From the NCBI GenBank assembly GCA_033344895.1, contig JAWPMN010000001.1, forward strand, positions 1,736,001-1,800,000: a stretch of DNA of 64,000 bases, written 5' to 3'. The DNA is from Alphaproteobacteria bacterium (GTDB lineage Bacteria > Pseudomonadota > Alphaproteobacteria > UBA8366 > Aestuariispiraceae). A model generated the notes under the pieces. The model searched no databases. It saw only the letters and a program-made list of their open reading frames with translations, and had not been told where the DNA came from. Position 1 is the stretch's first letter. Each line of letters begins with the position of its first letter. Made by a program: the position numbers and the translations under genes. Positions 27,380 to 36,515 of this stretch are shown here, in pieces.

Positions 27380-27428
27380 GCGCTGTCGGGGTACCGCCCG
27401 GTTGTTCCGTTTCACCGGTGCACGAACC

Positions 27429-28340
27429 ATGAAATCCCCTTTAAGATCTGCCGAAACGATCCGGATCGATGGACCGTCCGGACCATTGGAGGGGACGCTG
27501 CAGCCTGTCGATGATGCCGGGCATATCGTTTTGATCATACCCGGATCAGGACCGGTTGATCGGGACGGCAACTCTCCGGGGTTGGAGCTTGCGACCGATA
27601 GCTACCGACTTCTGGCGGAAGGACTGGCGGCCGAAGGGATCGCATCGATCCGCGTCGACAAGCGCGGTCTGTTCGGCAGCGCTGCACCTGGGACGGATCC
27701 GAACGATGTCACGATCGGCGCCTATGCGGATGATGCGCTGGCCTGGATCGGTCGCGCCACCGAATGGGCACCAATGGTCTGGTTGGCGGGCCATTCCGAA
27801 GGCGGTCTGGTGGCCCTGGAAACCGCCCGCCGGGCACCGAACGGGGCCCTGGGGGGTCTGATGCTGCTGGCCACGGCGGGTCGGCCGATGGGCCGTTTGC
27901 TGGTCGAGCAATTACGCGTCGTGCCGGGAAACGCCGCATTGATGCCGGAAATTGAAGCAACCGTGGATGCGCTGGAATCCGGCCGGCGACTGCCGGAATC
28001 GAGCCTTTCACCGCCGCTGCGAAGCCTGTTTTCAGACACTCTGCAGGGCTATCTGGTCGATCTGTTCGCCAAAGACCCGGTCGCGCTGGCAAAACACTGG
28101 TCGGGGCCCACCCTGATCCTGCAGGGCGATGCCGATCTCCAGGTCAAACCATTGGATGCGCAGCTTTTGAACGCCGCCCTGCCCCAGGCCGACTGTCGGA
28201 TACTGGGCGGTGTGACCCATATGTTGAAGGCAGATGTTCCCGGGAATCCCTACGCAACCTATACCGATCCGACTCTCCCCCTTCATGCGGACATAATCCC
28301 GACTCTGGTCGCCGCGATAAAGGGTACTGCCGGGAGGTGA
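27429..28340 (+). CDS. alpha/beta hydrolase (serine aminopeptidase S33-like)
   Basis: A 303-residue cytosolic hydrolase. The oxyanion-side strand is HIVLIIPGSGPVDRDGNSPG, the nucleophile elbow GHSEGG, the acid is in ILQGDADLQV, and the His is in GGVTHMLK. The GPVDRDGN stretch is seen in S33-like and YfhR/Bem46-like hydrolases. The substrate is unknown. I took the ATG at 27429; the longer frame runs into the DUF2336 gene. It ends four bases from the facing gene's stop. Confidence 0.85.
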   Translation: MKSPLRSAETIRIDGPSGPLEGTLQPVDDAGHIVLIIPGSGPVDRDGNSPGLELATDSYRLLAEGLAAEGIASIRVDKRGLFGSAAPGTDPNDVTIGAYADDALAWIGRATEWAPMVWLAGHSEGGLVALETARRAPNGALGGLMLLATAGRPMGRLLVEQLRVVPGNAALMPEIEATVDALESGRRLPESSLSPPLRSLFSDTLQGYLVDLFAKDPVALAKHWSGPTLILQGDADLQVKPLDAQLLNAALPQADCRILGGVTHMLKADVPGNPYATYTDPTLPLHADIIPTLVAAIKGTAGR

Positions 28341-28344
28341 AGCC

Positions 28345-31300
28345 CTACTCCCCGTTCTGGGCGTGGACCAGTTCGTTTCGGGCGCGGTTCAGCTCGCTGG
28401 TGGTCAGGATCAGGCGGCGGCCCAGTTCCCGGGTCATTTCGAAGGCGAATTGCGGGTCCTGGCGGGCCATTTCCGAAAAGACTTCGCGGTTCAGTCGCAG
28501 CGCCGTCGTCGTGATGCGGGCGCGGACGGTGGCGGTACGTTTTGAATCGCACAGCAGGGCCAGTTCGCCGACCAGCTTGTTCGCCCCCAGTTCGAACAGG
28601 ACCTGCTCGGAATCCTCCGTCTCGATCACGACTTCGGCGGCGCCGTCCAGGATGACATAGGCGTCTTCCCCGTCATCGCCCTGCTGCATCAGGATCTCGC
28701 CCGGCTTGTAGGTCATCCGTTCGCTGGTGAAGGCCAGGAACTTCAGCTTCGTGGCATCCAGATTCGAGAACAGCGGCAATTCCTGCAGCAGCCGTGCCTC
28801 GGCGCTCAGCGCCTCGCTGGCTTTGGCTGTGGCCGCCGGGGCGGCGCGCTGTTCTTCCGGGCTGGCGGCCTCGCCGTCGGTTCGGGTCAGGACGCGCCCG
28901 TTCTTGATGTCGAAGGTCCGGGCAAAGTCGATGCCCTCCTGGGGTGAGGAGCCGACCCAGATCTGGGTCGTACCGTCCAGCGCATCGTGCAGTTTCCGGG
29001 CAATCCGCTTGCGCTGGCCCGGCTCGATATTGTTCAGCCCGTCTGCCATGACCAGGATGTCCGGACGCTTCAGCGCGACCCGGACCGCATTGAGCTTCTG
29101 GCGCTGGATGCCGGACAGGCGTCCGCCGCCGATGCCGACCTGGAAATTCAGTGCGGTACGCAGAATGGCGGGCTCCAGGCCCAGATCATGCGCGACCTCC
29201 TGAACCAGGGCGCCGACCTTCTCCATGGCATCGGCGCGGCCGTGGACGATGCGCCCGAACAGGATGTTGTCCAGGATGCTGAGACCGCGGTTGATCTGGT
29301 CGTCGCGATACGGGTCGACGCCCCCGCCCGGCTCGAAGATCTCGGGATGTGTGGCATGCAGATCATGGCGCAGGTCAACCAGCCGCTGCTGCATGGCGTC
29401 GTCGATCAGGCCCAGGCGGTGGCGTTGCACGGTCAGATTCAGCGGCAGGCTGATGATCACCTGGCGCTCCGACGGGGTCAGTTCCGACACGCCGCCTTCC
29501 TTCTGGACCTTGCGGATCACGACCTTCAGTTCCGGCAGCACCTCCTCGTTCACGAAACTGTACTGATCGAAGAAGGAATGGCCGGCCGGCACGTCGCGGA
29601 ACAGGTCGACGATCAGTTCGGCGCAGCGCAGTCCGATGTCGAAGAAGTCGTCGATCAATCCATGCTTCTCCAGCATTTCGCGGATGATCGTGTTTTTCGG
29701 CCAGTTCTCGTATTCCCATTCGGGTTTGACCGGCTTGCCGAAGATGATGTTGCCCGCGACGGAGGCATAGGTGTTGTAGCGCTCGAAATCATAGGCCTGG
29801 ACAAGGTCGTCCATGCCGCGCGCATCAAGCAGCTCTCGGATGCGCTCGCGCGCCGACCCGATCTGCTCGGCCAGGTCCGGAACCAGTTTCGGATCGATGC
29901 TCTGGCGCAGGCCCAGGGCGTACATGTCGTCCCGCAGCTCGACGGTCTCGAACAGGTCCAGGGCCTTGTCCAGCACGCCGGTCCGGTCTTCCGCCCCGGC
30001 GCTGTGATAGTCGAGCCAATCCGCCGTCGGGCTGAACGGGCTGTTGCCGGACGCGACCGCTTCCTCGATCTCCTTCAGCCGGTCCTCGTCGGCCTGTTGG
30101 CTTTCCAGTTCCTTGACCGGGGGCAAACGCCGCAGGCCCAGCAGCAGGTTGTCCGCAATGGATTCGTTGAAGAAGATCGGGTCGCTGACGACATAGCCGA
30201 TCCGCGCGCCGGTCACGGCCTCGTGCAGGCCTTCGACCTTGTCGCCGCCGATGGTCAGGCTGCCGCCCGTCGGCATCAGCACGCGCGCCATCAGCCGGGC
30301 GAAAATTTCCTTCGCCGTACCGTTCGGGCTGACCACGGCGACGGCCTCGCCCTCCTCGACGGAGAAGCTGGAATTGTCGATGACGCGCACGCCGTCCTCA
30401 TCGGCCCAGGTCAGGCCGTTGGCCTCCACCGCACCCTTGAGCCGCGGCAGATCGGACGGGGGATCGCGCTGCAGGTCTTCCGGCAGCATGCCGGGCGGTT
30501 CGAACTGGCTGATCAACTGATCGTACTTGATCTTGGAATCCGCCAGCCGCTGGTACCAGCCCAGCAGTTCCTTCCACGGCGCCGCCAAATCCTTGTAGGC
30601 CGCAAGTGCCGCGACCAGCGCCCCGATGGACAGGTCGCCGAACAGGACCAGATAACCGCCGATGGCATAGAACAGGAACGGCGTCATCTGGTTGATGAAG
30701 TTGTTCACGAACTTCATGAAGAACTTGCGTTCGTAGATCTCCAGTCGGACCCAGAAGATCTTGCCGAGACTGCGCGAAATGTCGGACAGGACGAAGCCGG
30801 TATTGTCGTGTGCGCGCACATCCTGAACGCCGCCGACGACTTCACCTATGCGGTTCGACAGCTTGCGGACGTGCTTCACCCGCTCCTTGCCGAGCTGATT
30901 GATCCGCTTCTGCAGCTTCGGAATGATGTAGCCCTGCACCGGCACCAGGGCCGTGGCCGCCAGTCCCATCATCGGGTCCTGCACGAAAAGGAAGGCGATG
31001 ATCGTCAGGAATGTGCCGCCCTGGAAGGCCAGCAGCACGATGGCATCGCCGAAGAACCCGCCCAGGGGCTCGACCTCGGCGGTGACCATGGTCACGACCT
31101 CGCCGGACGAGGTTTTCTGGAACTGCGGCAGGGGGAAACGCAGTGTGCGCTCGATCAGGATGAACCGCAGGCGGCGCAGAAGGCGCTCCGCCATGATCCC
31201 CTTGTAGGTGTTGATCCGCATCTTGAATACGCCGTTGATGCAGACCAGTGCCAGAAACAGGGCGCAGAGCAGGAAGAGATAGGGCAGCCGCTCCATCTCG

Positions 31301-31536
31301 ATGCCGAACATCGCGGTGAGGTCGAAACCGAAGATTTCGACCGGAACGACCTCTTCCGGTACCGGTACGCTGGCATCGTCGGCCTGGGTCGGATCCTTGA
31401 TCGCCTTGTTGACGATGGTCTTGGGCAGATCGAAGGAAAAGTACAGAAACGGAAACGAGATGGCCGTAAGGGCGAGCGCCAGCAATTGCTCGCGCTTCGA
31501 GTACGCCCAGATATAGCCGTACATCGACTTATGCAT
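28345..31536 (-). CDS. ABC-exporter-like membrane protein with degenerate ATPase and C-terminal cyclic-nucleotide-binding domain
   Basis: A 1063-residue protein. Residues 15-335 form an ABC-exporter TM domain. The ATPase region is spread over about 365-890. Its Walker A is SPNGTAKE (403-410): the Lys is kept, but two Gly and the Ser/Thr are lost. An insert of about 290 residues follows before the signature RLSGIQRQ (806-813). Walker B ends ILVMADGL, with Gly for the catalytic Glu. The switch His is absent (IWVGSS, 859-864). NIxFG-type motifs recur at 463-467, 596-600 and 757-761. Residues 915-1045 are a cNMP-binding domain with GELALL and the phosphate-binding Arg1000 followed by Thr. ATP turnover looks unlikely. 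It is downstream of the CHASE2 cyclase. Confidence 0.88.
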   Translation of the reverse strand: MHKSMYGYIWAYSKREQLLALALTAISFPFLYFSFDLPKTIVNKAIKDPTQADDASVPVPEEVVPVEIFGFDLTAMFGIEMERLPYLFLLCALFLALVCINGVFKMRINTYKGIMAERLLRRLRFILIERTLRFPLPQFQKTSSGEVVTMVTAEVEPLGGFFGDAIVLLAFQGGTFLTIIAFLFVQDPMMGLAATALVPVQGYIIPKLQKRINQLGKERVKHVRKLSNRIGEVVGGVQDVRAHDNTGFVLSDISRSLGKIFWVRLEIYERKFFMKFVNNFINQMTPFLFYAIGGYLVLFGDLSIGALVAALAAYKDLAAPWKELLGWYQRLADSKIKYDQLISQFEPPGMLPEDLQRDPPSDLPRLKGAVEANGLTWADEDGVRVIDNSSFSVEEGEAVAVVSPNGTAKEIFARLMARVLMPTGGSLTIGGDKVEGLHEAVTGARIGYVVSDPIFFNESIADNLLLGLRRLPPVKELESQQADEDRLKEIEEAVASGNSPFSPTADWLDYHSAGAEDRTGVLDKALDLFETVELRDDMYALGLRQSIDPKLVPDLAEQIGSARERIRELLDARGMDDLVQAYDFERYNTYASVAGNIIFGKPVKPEWEYENWPKNTIIREMLEKHGLIDDFFDIGLRCAELIVDLFRDVPAGHSFFDQYSFVNEEVLPELKVVIRKVQKEGGVSELTPSERQVIISLPLNLTVQRHRLGLIDDAMQQRLVDLRHDLHATHPEIFEPGGGVDPYRDDQINRGLSILDNILFGRIVHGRADAMEKVGALVQEVAHDLGLEPAILRTALNFQVGIGGGRLSGIQRQKLNAVRVALKRPDILVMADGLNNIEPGQRKRIARKLHDALDGTTQIWVGSSPQEGIDFARTFDIKNGRVLTRTDGEAASPEEQRAAPAATAKASEALSAEARLLQELPLFSNLDATKLKFLAFTSERMTYKPGEILMQQGDDGEDAYVILDGAAEVVIETEDSEQVLFELGANKLVGELALLCDSKRTATVRARITTTALRLNREVFSEMARQDPQFAFEMTRELGRRLILTTSELNRARNELVHAQNGE

Positions 31537-31662
31537 GTCAGTACTGCCCCCCAGCGGTGACCACGCCGACCGGTACCGGGTCTCCCCAAACGCCGCCACC
31601 TTCGCTGACCCCCATTGCGACCTGTCGTGTCTGCCTAGTCAAGCTTGTCACCCGGAATTGCC

Positions 31663-33882
31663 TCATTTCCTGGTCAGGTCCGTGACGCCGTCCCATCCGG
31701 GCGGCGGCGGCTCCTGCAGCCGTATTTCGCAGCGTTCCACGGCCTTGGCGGAGGCAGGGTCCCCGTCCTGGGCCAGCGTCCGGAACGCGTCGCGCGCGGC
31801 CGCGAAGTCGCCGGCCTGGAACCGGTGCAGGGCGGCCTCATAGGCATCGCGCAGGGCCAGTGTCTCGTCCTTCACCGACCCGGCCTCGCCCAGCGGCTCG
31901 TAGAGGCCGACCGGGGAGTCTCGGCCGACGACGCGAACCCGGTCGATCATCCGCCACTCGAACAGGTCGCCGGTGGCCCTTACCGTGTCTTCGCCGGCCA
32001 TCAGCAGGGTGCCGTATTGCTTGTTCACGCTTTCCAGCCGCGCCGCCAGATTTACGGAATCGCCCATGACGGTATAGGTCTTGCGCCGCTCCGCCCCGAC
32101 ATTGCCCGCTGTCATGAAGCCGGTATTGATGCCGATCCGGGTCCGTACAACACGGCCTTCCGGCACATCGAACCGGTCCTGCGCCGCGGCCAGGCCCCGA
32201 TCAATCGCCAGGGCACAGCGAACGGCGCTGACGGCGTGGTTGTCATCCCGTACCGGCGCGCCGAAGACCGAACAGACCGCATCCCCCAGAAAACGTTCGA
32301 TGATGCCGCCATGGGCCTCGATCTCGCGGCCGATGATCTTGAAATACTCGTTCAGGAAAGTGACCAGTTCCGGCGGCCCCATCTTCTCCGAAATGCCGGA
32401 AAACGCTTCGATGTCCGAGAAGAAACAGGACAGCTCGCGGCTTTCCCCGCCCAATTCCGGCACATCGCCGGCATCGATCATCGCCTCGATGACCTTGCGG
32501 TCGAGATATTGCGAGAAGGTCTGACGCACATGACGGCGTTCGCGGTCCGCGGTGACGAAGCGGAATCCCACCATGCCGCCCAGCGCCAGCAGCGCCGCGG
32601 CGCCGGGGTCGGTCAGCGGTAGGACGGTTCCGTCCCTGAACAGGAATGCCGCACCCAGCGCATAGAGGCCCCCGATCGCGATTGTGGCGCCCAGGGCGAC
32701 CGACGGGCGGCGCCAGGCCGCCAGCCCTGCCGCGACAAGGGCCAGCGCGAAGGCGGCACCGAAACGCAGCCCCGGCCCGGGCCGGTCGACCGCCTCGCCG
32801 TCCAGCAGATTTCGCACCGCATGCGCATGTAGATAGACGCCGGCTTCGGTATTGCGGGTCAGGGCGGCGACCGGGGCCGGTGCACCGTCGCAGGCTTCGG
32901 GGGCGCCCGCGAAATCCGGGCGGCGCACGAGACGGTTTGACATCAGCTTGCGGTCCTCGAGATCGGTGACGAAACCGAACAGAACCGCCCGTCCCTCGAA
33001 GGCCCGGCGCAGATACTCCGCGTCGTCGCAGGCCAGAATGTCGTGGAAGGTATAGGACGGCACAGCGCCGGGTGTCGGGTCGAAATTCACCACCATATTG
33101 GTGCCGCGTTCCGCATCCGCCAGAACCGGAACGGATTTTCCCCCGAAGACGAAACGCCTCGGCGGAGACCATTCGAAATCCTGGCCGCTGTGACGCCGCG
33201 CGACTTCCAGCGCAAAGAAAGGGTGCAGCCCGCCATCCGCCGTATCGGCCAGCAGCGGGACGCCGCGCACGATGCCGTCGGCGTCGACATAGGCGTTGAC
33301 GGAATGCAGCGCCGCGCCGCGCCCGATCATCTGGCGCAGGCCCTGATGCGGCAGCACCGGCCCCTGCGCCAGATCGGCATATCCGAGGACTATACGGCCC
33401 TGTCCGCGCCCATAGGTCTTCATGCCGATCAGCAGGTCCCGGTCCAGCCGCCGCAGGGCCCGTTCCGAACCGCTGTCCAGATCGACGCGCCCGCCCAGAA
33501 TGTCGGACATGGATTTGGCCGCGCTGTTCTGCAGGATCACGTCCCAGGCGAAGACCGTCGCCCCGGCCTCCAGGACTTTTGCCTGCACCGCCGCCATCTG
33601 GTCGGTCCAAAGGATGCGGGGAATGCCGGACAGGCCGTCCGCGGCAAAGGTTTCGGGGGTGATCGCGACAACCGCGACGGGGCTGTCTTGTTCGATCCGC
33701 CCGGCGCCGATGGTATCGCGCAGCAGGTGCAGGATATCCTCGTCGAGCGGATGGAACCGGTCAAAGGACGGAATGGCCGTGGCCAAGGCCGCGATCGCGG
33801 CCGCGATGAGGCAGGCCGTCGGATTGCGCCAGCGCCGGAACTGGCGCCGGGCCGTCGGTCGCGATTCCCCGTCCCCGTTCAC
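31663..33882 (-). CDS. CHASE2-containing class III nucleotide cyclase
   Basis: A 739-residue inner-membrane enzyme. After one TM (about 21-38) comes a periplasmic CHASE2 sensor (about 45-360), then three TM segments (about 372-442) and a class III cyclase domain (about 480-680). Metal-binding Asp490 (FFSDIEAFSG) and Asp534 (FLGDAV) are present, as are Asp608, Asn611 and Arg615 in MGDSVNLAARLES. The purine-contacting Lys position is Arg530 (IIERFLGD), which is unusual. The product is probably cAMP, but cGMP cannot be excluded. A short C-terminal helical repeat follows. It begins 14 bases after a secreted-protein gene and lies 126 bases before the cNMP-binding ABC-like gene. Confidence 0.9.
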   Translation of the reverse strand: MNGDGESRPTARRQFRRWRNPTACLIAAAIAALATAIPSFDRFHPLDEDILHLLRDTIGAGRIEQDSPVAVVAITPETFAADGLSGIPRILWTDQMAAVQAKVLEAGATVFAWDVILQNSAAKSMSDILGGRVDLDSGSERALRRLDRDLLIGMKTYGRGQGRIVLGYADLAQGPVLPHQGLRQMIGRGAALHSVNAYVDADGIVRGVPLLADTADGGLHPFFALEVARRHSGQDFEWSPPRRFVFGGKSVPVLADAERGTNMVVNFDPTPGAVPSYTFHDILACDDAEYLRRAFEGRAVLFGFVTDLEDRKLMSNRLVRRPDFAGAPEACDGAPAPVAALTRNTEAGVYLHAHAVRNLLDGEAVDRPGPGLRFGAAFALALVAAGLAAWRRPSVALGATIAIGGLYALGAAFLFRDGTVLPLTDPGAAALLALGGMVGFRFVTADRERRHVRQTFSQYLDRKVIEAMIDAGDVPELGGESRELSCFFSDIEAFSGISEKMGPPELVTFLNEYFKIIGREIEAHGGIIERFLGDAVCSVFGAPVRDDNHAVSAVRCALAIDRGLAAAQDRFDVPEGRVVRTRIGINTGFMTAGNVGAERRKTYTVMGDSVNLAARLESVNKQYGTLLMAGEDTVRATGDLFEWRMIDRVRVVGRDSPVGLYEPLGEAGSVKDETLALRDAYEAALHRFQAGDFAAARDAFRTLAQDGDPASAKAVERCEIRLQEPPPPGWDGVTDLTRK

Positions 33883-33896
33883 CCCCTCGGTTTCCG

Positions 33897-34571
33897 TCAG
33901 AGCGGGACGAGGCGGGCGATCAGCGCGGGCGACCGTTCTTCGGCAAGCTTGGAAACCAGCACGGTCAGGGTTCGATCGCCTCGCCGGATCAGATAGGTCT
34001 GACCCGGTGTCAGGGCGATGCCGGCGTCGCGGAAGTCGGCCAGCCCGTCCGAGGCGCCGACCCGGGCCCAGGTCCCGGACCCGGCTTCGCAGGCGTCGAT
34101 ATAATCGACTGCCGCCGCAGGCTCTGTCAGGCGGACCAGCGGGCTGACGTCATAGACGACAACATCGGGCACCAGACTGTCGCAGGGATTGCCCGGCCGC
34201 ATGACCGTCGTGCCGGCTTCCTGCTGCTGCGCGCTGGACAGGGTGACGACCTGATCGTCGCAGGACACATAGGCGGTTTCCACCGTCCCGCCGGCAACGT
34301 CGCTCTGCATATCGCCGACCGTGACCGTCCCGCCGGTAATGGTCTCCTGGGCGCAACTGATGAAATAGCCGATCGTCAGAACCTCGCCGGGGGCCAGCTG
34401 GATGATCTGTCCCGGCTCCAGATAATCCATCATCTGGACATCGTCGCGGTCGCTGGAGATATCCTCCACCATCGCGGATGGTTCGTCTGCGCCCGCGATT
34501 CCGGCCCAGGCCACCGTTCCGATCAGAAGCGAGATCACCCCGCCCGCGCGTCGATATGCCATATCCGACAA
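33897..34571 (-). CDS. predicted secreted protein of unknown function, upstream of the cyclase
   Basis: A 224-residue protein with an N-terminal signal peptide (hydrophobic core about 10-27, cleavage candidate after AGA). The mature part is rich in short beta-strand patterns such as EPGQIIQLAPGEVLTIGYF and has four Cys (SCAQE, SCDDQ, NPCDS, DACEA), which could pair in the periplasm. It has some resemblance to FecR-type periplasmic proteins, which are often encoded next to CHASE2 cyclases, but I cannot make a firm family call. The 14-base spacing to the cyclase suggests it acts with the CHASE2 sensor. Confidence 0.7.
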   Translation of the reverse strand: MSDMAYRRAGGVISLLIGTVAWAGIAGADEPSAMVEDISSDRDDVQMMDYLEPGQIIQLAPGEVLTIGYFISCAQETITGGTVTVGDMQSDVAGGTVETAYVSCDDQVVTLSSAQQQEAGTTVMRPGNPCDSLVPDVVVYDVSPLVRLTEPAAAVDYIDACEAGSGTWARVGASDGLADFRDAGIALTPGQTYLIRRGDRTLTVLVSKLAEERSPALIARLVPL

Positions 34572-34627
34572 GCCTCCTTGCCCCGTCTTGCGTCCAGTCC
34601 CGTGCCCCGTCCCGCACTATAGCAGGA

Positions 34628-35398
34628 TCAGGTGGCAAATTGCTCCTTCAGGATTCTTTCTTCCAGATTATGCTCGGGATCGAACAGGATCGTGGCCGCC
34701 ATGTCGCGGTCCTCGACAATCTCGACATGGCGCACATCGCGCACTTCGGCCGAATCCGCCACGGCGCTGACCGGCCGCTTGCGGGTGTCGCGGATTTCGA
34801 ACTCGACCTTCGCCGATTGCGGCAGCAGGGCGCCGCGCCAGCGCCGCGGCCGGAAGGCGCTGATCGGCGTCAGGGCCAGCACGCCCGCGCCCAGCGGCAC
34901 GATCGGGCCGTGGGCGGACAGATTGTAGGCCGTGCTGCCCGCCGGCGTGGCCAGCAGAACGCCGTCGCAGACCAGCCCGTTCAGCCGCGCGACCCCGTCG
35001 ACGCGGATATCGATCTTGGCCGCCTGCCGGGTTTCGCGGAAGATCGAGACCTCGTTGATGGCAAGCGCTTCCTCGACCTCTCCGCTGACGCGGGTGGCGC
35101 GCATGCGCAGCGGATGCAGGCGCAGGGCGGTGGCCCGCTTGATCCGCTCCATCAGCGTGTCGTGCACGAATTCGTTCATCAGGAACCCGACCGTGCCGCG
35201 GTTCATGCCGTAGATCGGCTTGCCGCTGCCGATGAACATGCGCAGCGTGTGCAGCATGAACCCGTCGCCCCCCAGCGCGACGATGACGTCCGCATCCTTC
35301 GGATTCTCGACACCCGAATAGGTTCGCCGCAGGCGCGACAGCGCCTCCTTGGCGCGCGGGGCATCGGACGCCACAAAGGCGAGTTTCGGGTCCGCCAT
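34628..35398 (-). CDS. nadK: NAD kinase
   Basis: A 256-residue cytosolic enzyme that phosphorylates NAD to NADP. The GGDG motif is at 43-46 in [10 protein letters not shown], followed by the family stretches [13 protein letters not shown] and [21 protein letters not shown]. The start at MADPKLAF is preferred over a 54-codon in-frame extension that shows no homology. It starts the minus-strand run towards the cyclase genes, 56 bases upstream of the secreted-protein gene. Confidence 0.94.
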   Translation of the reverse strand: MADPKLAFVASDAPRAKEALSRLRRTYSGVENPKDADVIVALGGDGFMLHTLRMFIGSGKPIYGMNRGTVGFLMNEFVHDTLMERIKRATALRLHPLRMRATRVSGEVEEALAINEVSIFRETRQAAKIDIRVDGVARLNGLVCDGVLLATPAGSTAYNLSAHGPIVPLGAGVLALTPISAFRPRRWRGALLPQSAKVEFEIRDTRKRPVSAVADSAEVRDVRHVEIVEDRDMAATILFDPEHNLEERILKEQFAT

Positions 35399-35504
35399 CG
35401 GGTCGGTCTTCCCTGTTTTCCTCCAAGAAATCGCCCATGCGTGCTTGCCAGGCGTCCCGTGTCGCGGCCACACTAGAGGAATTTCCGACAGGGGGAAACG
35501 CCGT

Positions 35505-36017
35505 ATGTTCCAATCATTTGCGCCGCGCGGGATCGGACCGGCCCTGGTCTGCGCTGCCATTCTGTTGCTGGTCGCCGGGGGGGCTGCGGCGCAGGAACAA
35601 CGCCATGACGGATACTACTATCCGTCGCCTCAGACCGAGGAGCGTTACGCCGCCCGGGTCGGCAATGCGGGCAAGGCGGACCGCCGAACGCGCATCGCCT
35701 TCACGACCGGCCTCACGGCCCAGATGCTGGCCGCCCCGTCGCCACCGCGCTTTGCGATTTTCGCCAAGGGCAGCGACGCGGAGAAGCTGATCATCGTCGG
35801 TCTGCAGGACGATGCCTTCAATACGCTCTACCGGTTGCGGGCGTTGCTGGCCATGCTGACCGCCTATGCCCGGTCCAGCCCGGCCTTCAACAGTCACCCG
35901 AACCCGGAGAACCTGACCTTCCTGGACCTGATATACCTGATCGGTTTTGAGCAGGTGACGGTTTCGGACGGAAGGGAAGTGGCGCATCGTATCTATCTCG
36001 ACCCGCCGGTCCAGTGA
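35505..36017 (+). CDS. small secreted protein of unknown function
   Basis: A 170-residue protein with a signal peptide (cleavage candidate after AAA in GGAAAQEQ, about residue 30). The mature part includes [15 protein letters not shown], a [19 protein letters not shown] strand region and [20 protein letters not shown]. Relatives in other alphaproteobacteria have, as I recall, been labelled molybdopterin-guanine dinucleotide synthesis protein A; the sequence does not support that. GGGGGAA lies eight bases before the ATG. Divergent from nadK. Confidence 0.75.
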   Translation: MFQSFAPRGIGPALVCAAILLLVAGGAAAQEQRHDGYYYPSPQTEERYAARVGNAGKADRRTRIAFTTGLTAQMLAAPSPPRFAIFAKGSDAEKLIIVGLQDDAFNTLYRLRALLAMLTAYARSSPAFNSHPNPENLTFLDLIYLIGFEQVTVSDGREVAHRIYLDPPVQ

Positions 36018-36036
36018 CCGCCGCAGGAGGGACCCG

Positions 36037-36450
36037 ATGACACAGAGAGACGATGCGGAGATCCTGTTTGCCAACGAACGGTTCTATACCGCCTTCGCCG
36101 GGGGCGATGCGGAGGAGATGGCGCGGCTCTGGGGCCGGTCGGGTGAGACCTGTTGCCTGCATCCGGGATGGGAACCGTTGTTCGGTTTCAACAGAATCCT
36201 GGCCAGCTGGCGCGCGATTCTGCAGTCGCCGCCGCCGGTACGTTGCGTCGACCCGCGCACGGTTCCGGCGGGTGAAAACGGCGGTGCGGTGATCTGCTGG
36301 GAAGAAATCGGTGGCGAATTCCTGATCGCAACCAATCTGTTTCGTCGCGAAGACGGCGAATGGCGGATCGTTCATCATCAGGCCGGACCGGTGCGCGGCG
36401 CGCCGCCGGAACCGGAGGCCGACGCGGGTTCCGGCCGCAGCGTCAATTGA
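36037..36450 (+). CDS. SnoaL/NTF2-like family protein
   Basis: A 137-residue cytosolic protein of the NTF2-like superfamily (DUF4440/SnoaL_3 type). It has the first helix NERFYTAFAGGDAEEMARLW, the HPGWEPLFGFNRILASW turn and the closing strands FLIATNLFRREDGEWRIVHHQAGPV. Such proteins bind or convert small molecules; the role here is unknown. It is 19 bases after the preceding secreted-protein gene. Confidence 0.82.
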   Translation: MTQRDDAEILFANERFYTAFAGGDAEEMARLWGRSGETCCLHPGWEPLFGFNRILASWRAILQSPPPVRCVDPRTVPAGENGGAVICWEEIGGEFLIATNLFRREDGEWRIVHHQAGPVRGAPPEPEADAGSGRSVN

Positions 36451-36515
36451 AAGTGATCCGATCTTTGCCCGAACACGTCATTGGGTTAGATTGGTTAACG
36501 ATAACGGGGGCAGGA

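Noticed and set aside
28987-31560. 857-codon open frame on the plus strand
   Set aside because: Antisense shadow of the ABC-like gene. The minus-strand protein has clear domains while this one shows only shadow composition.
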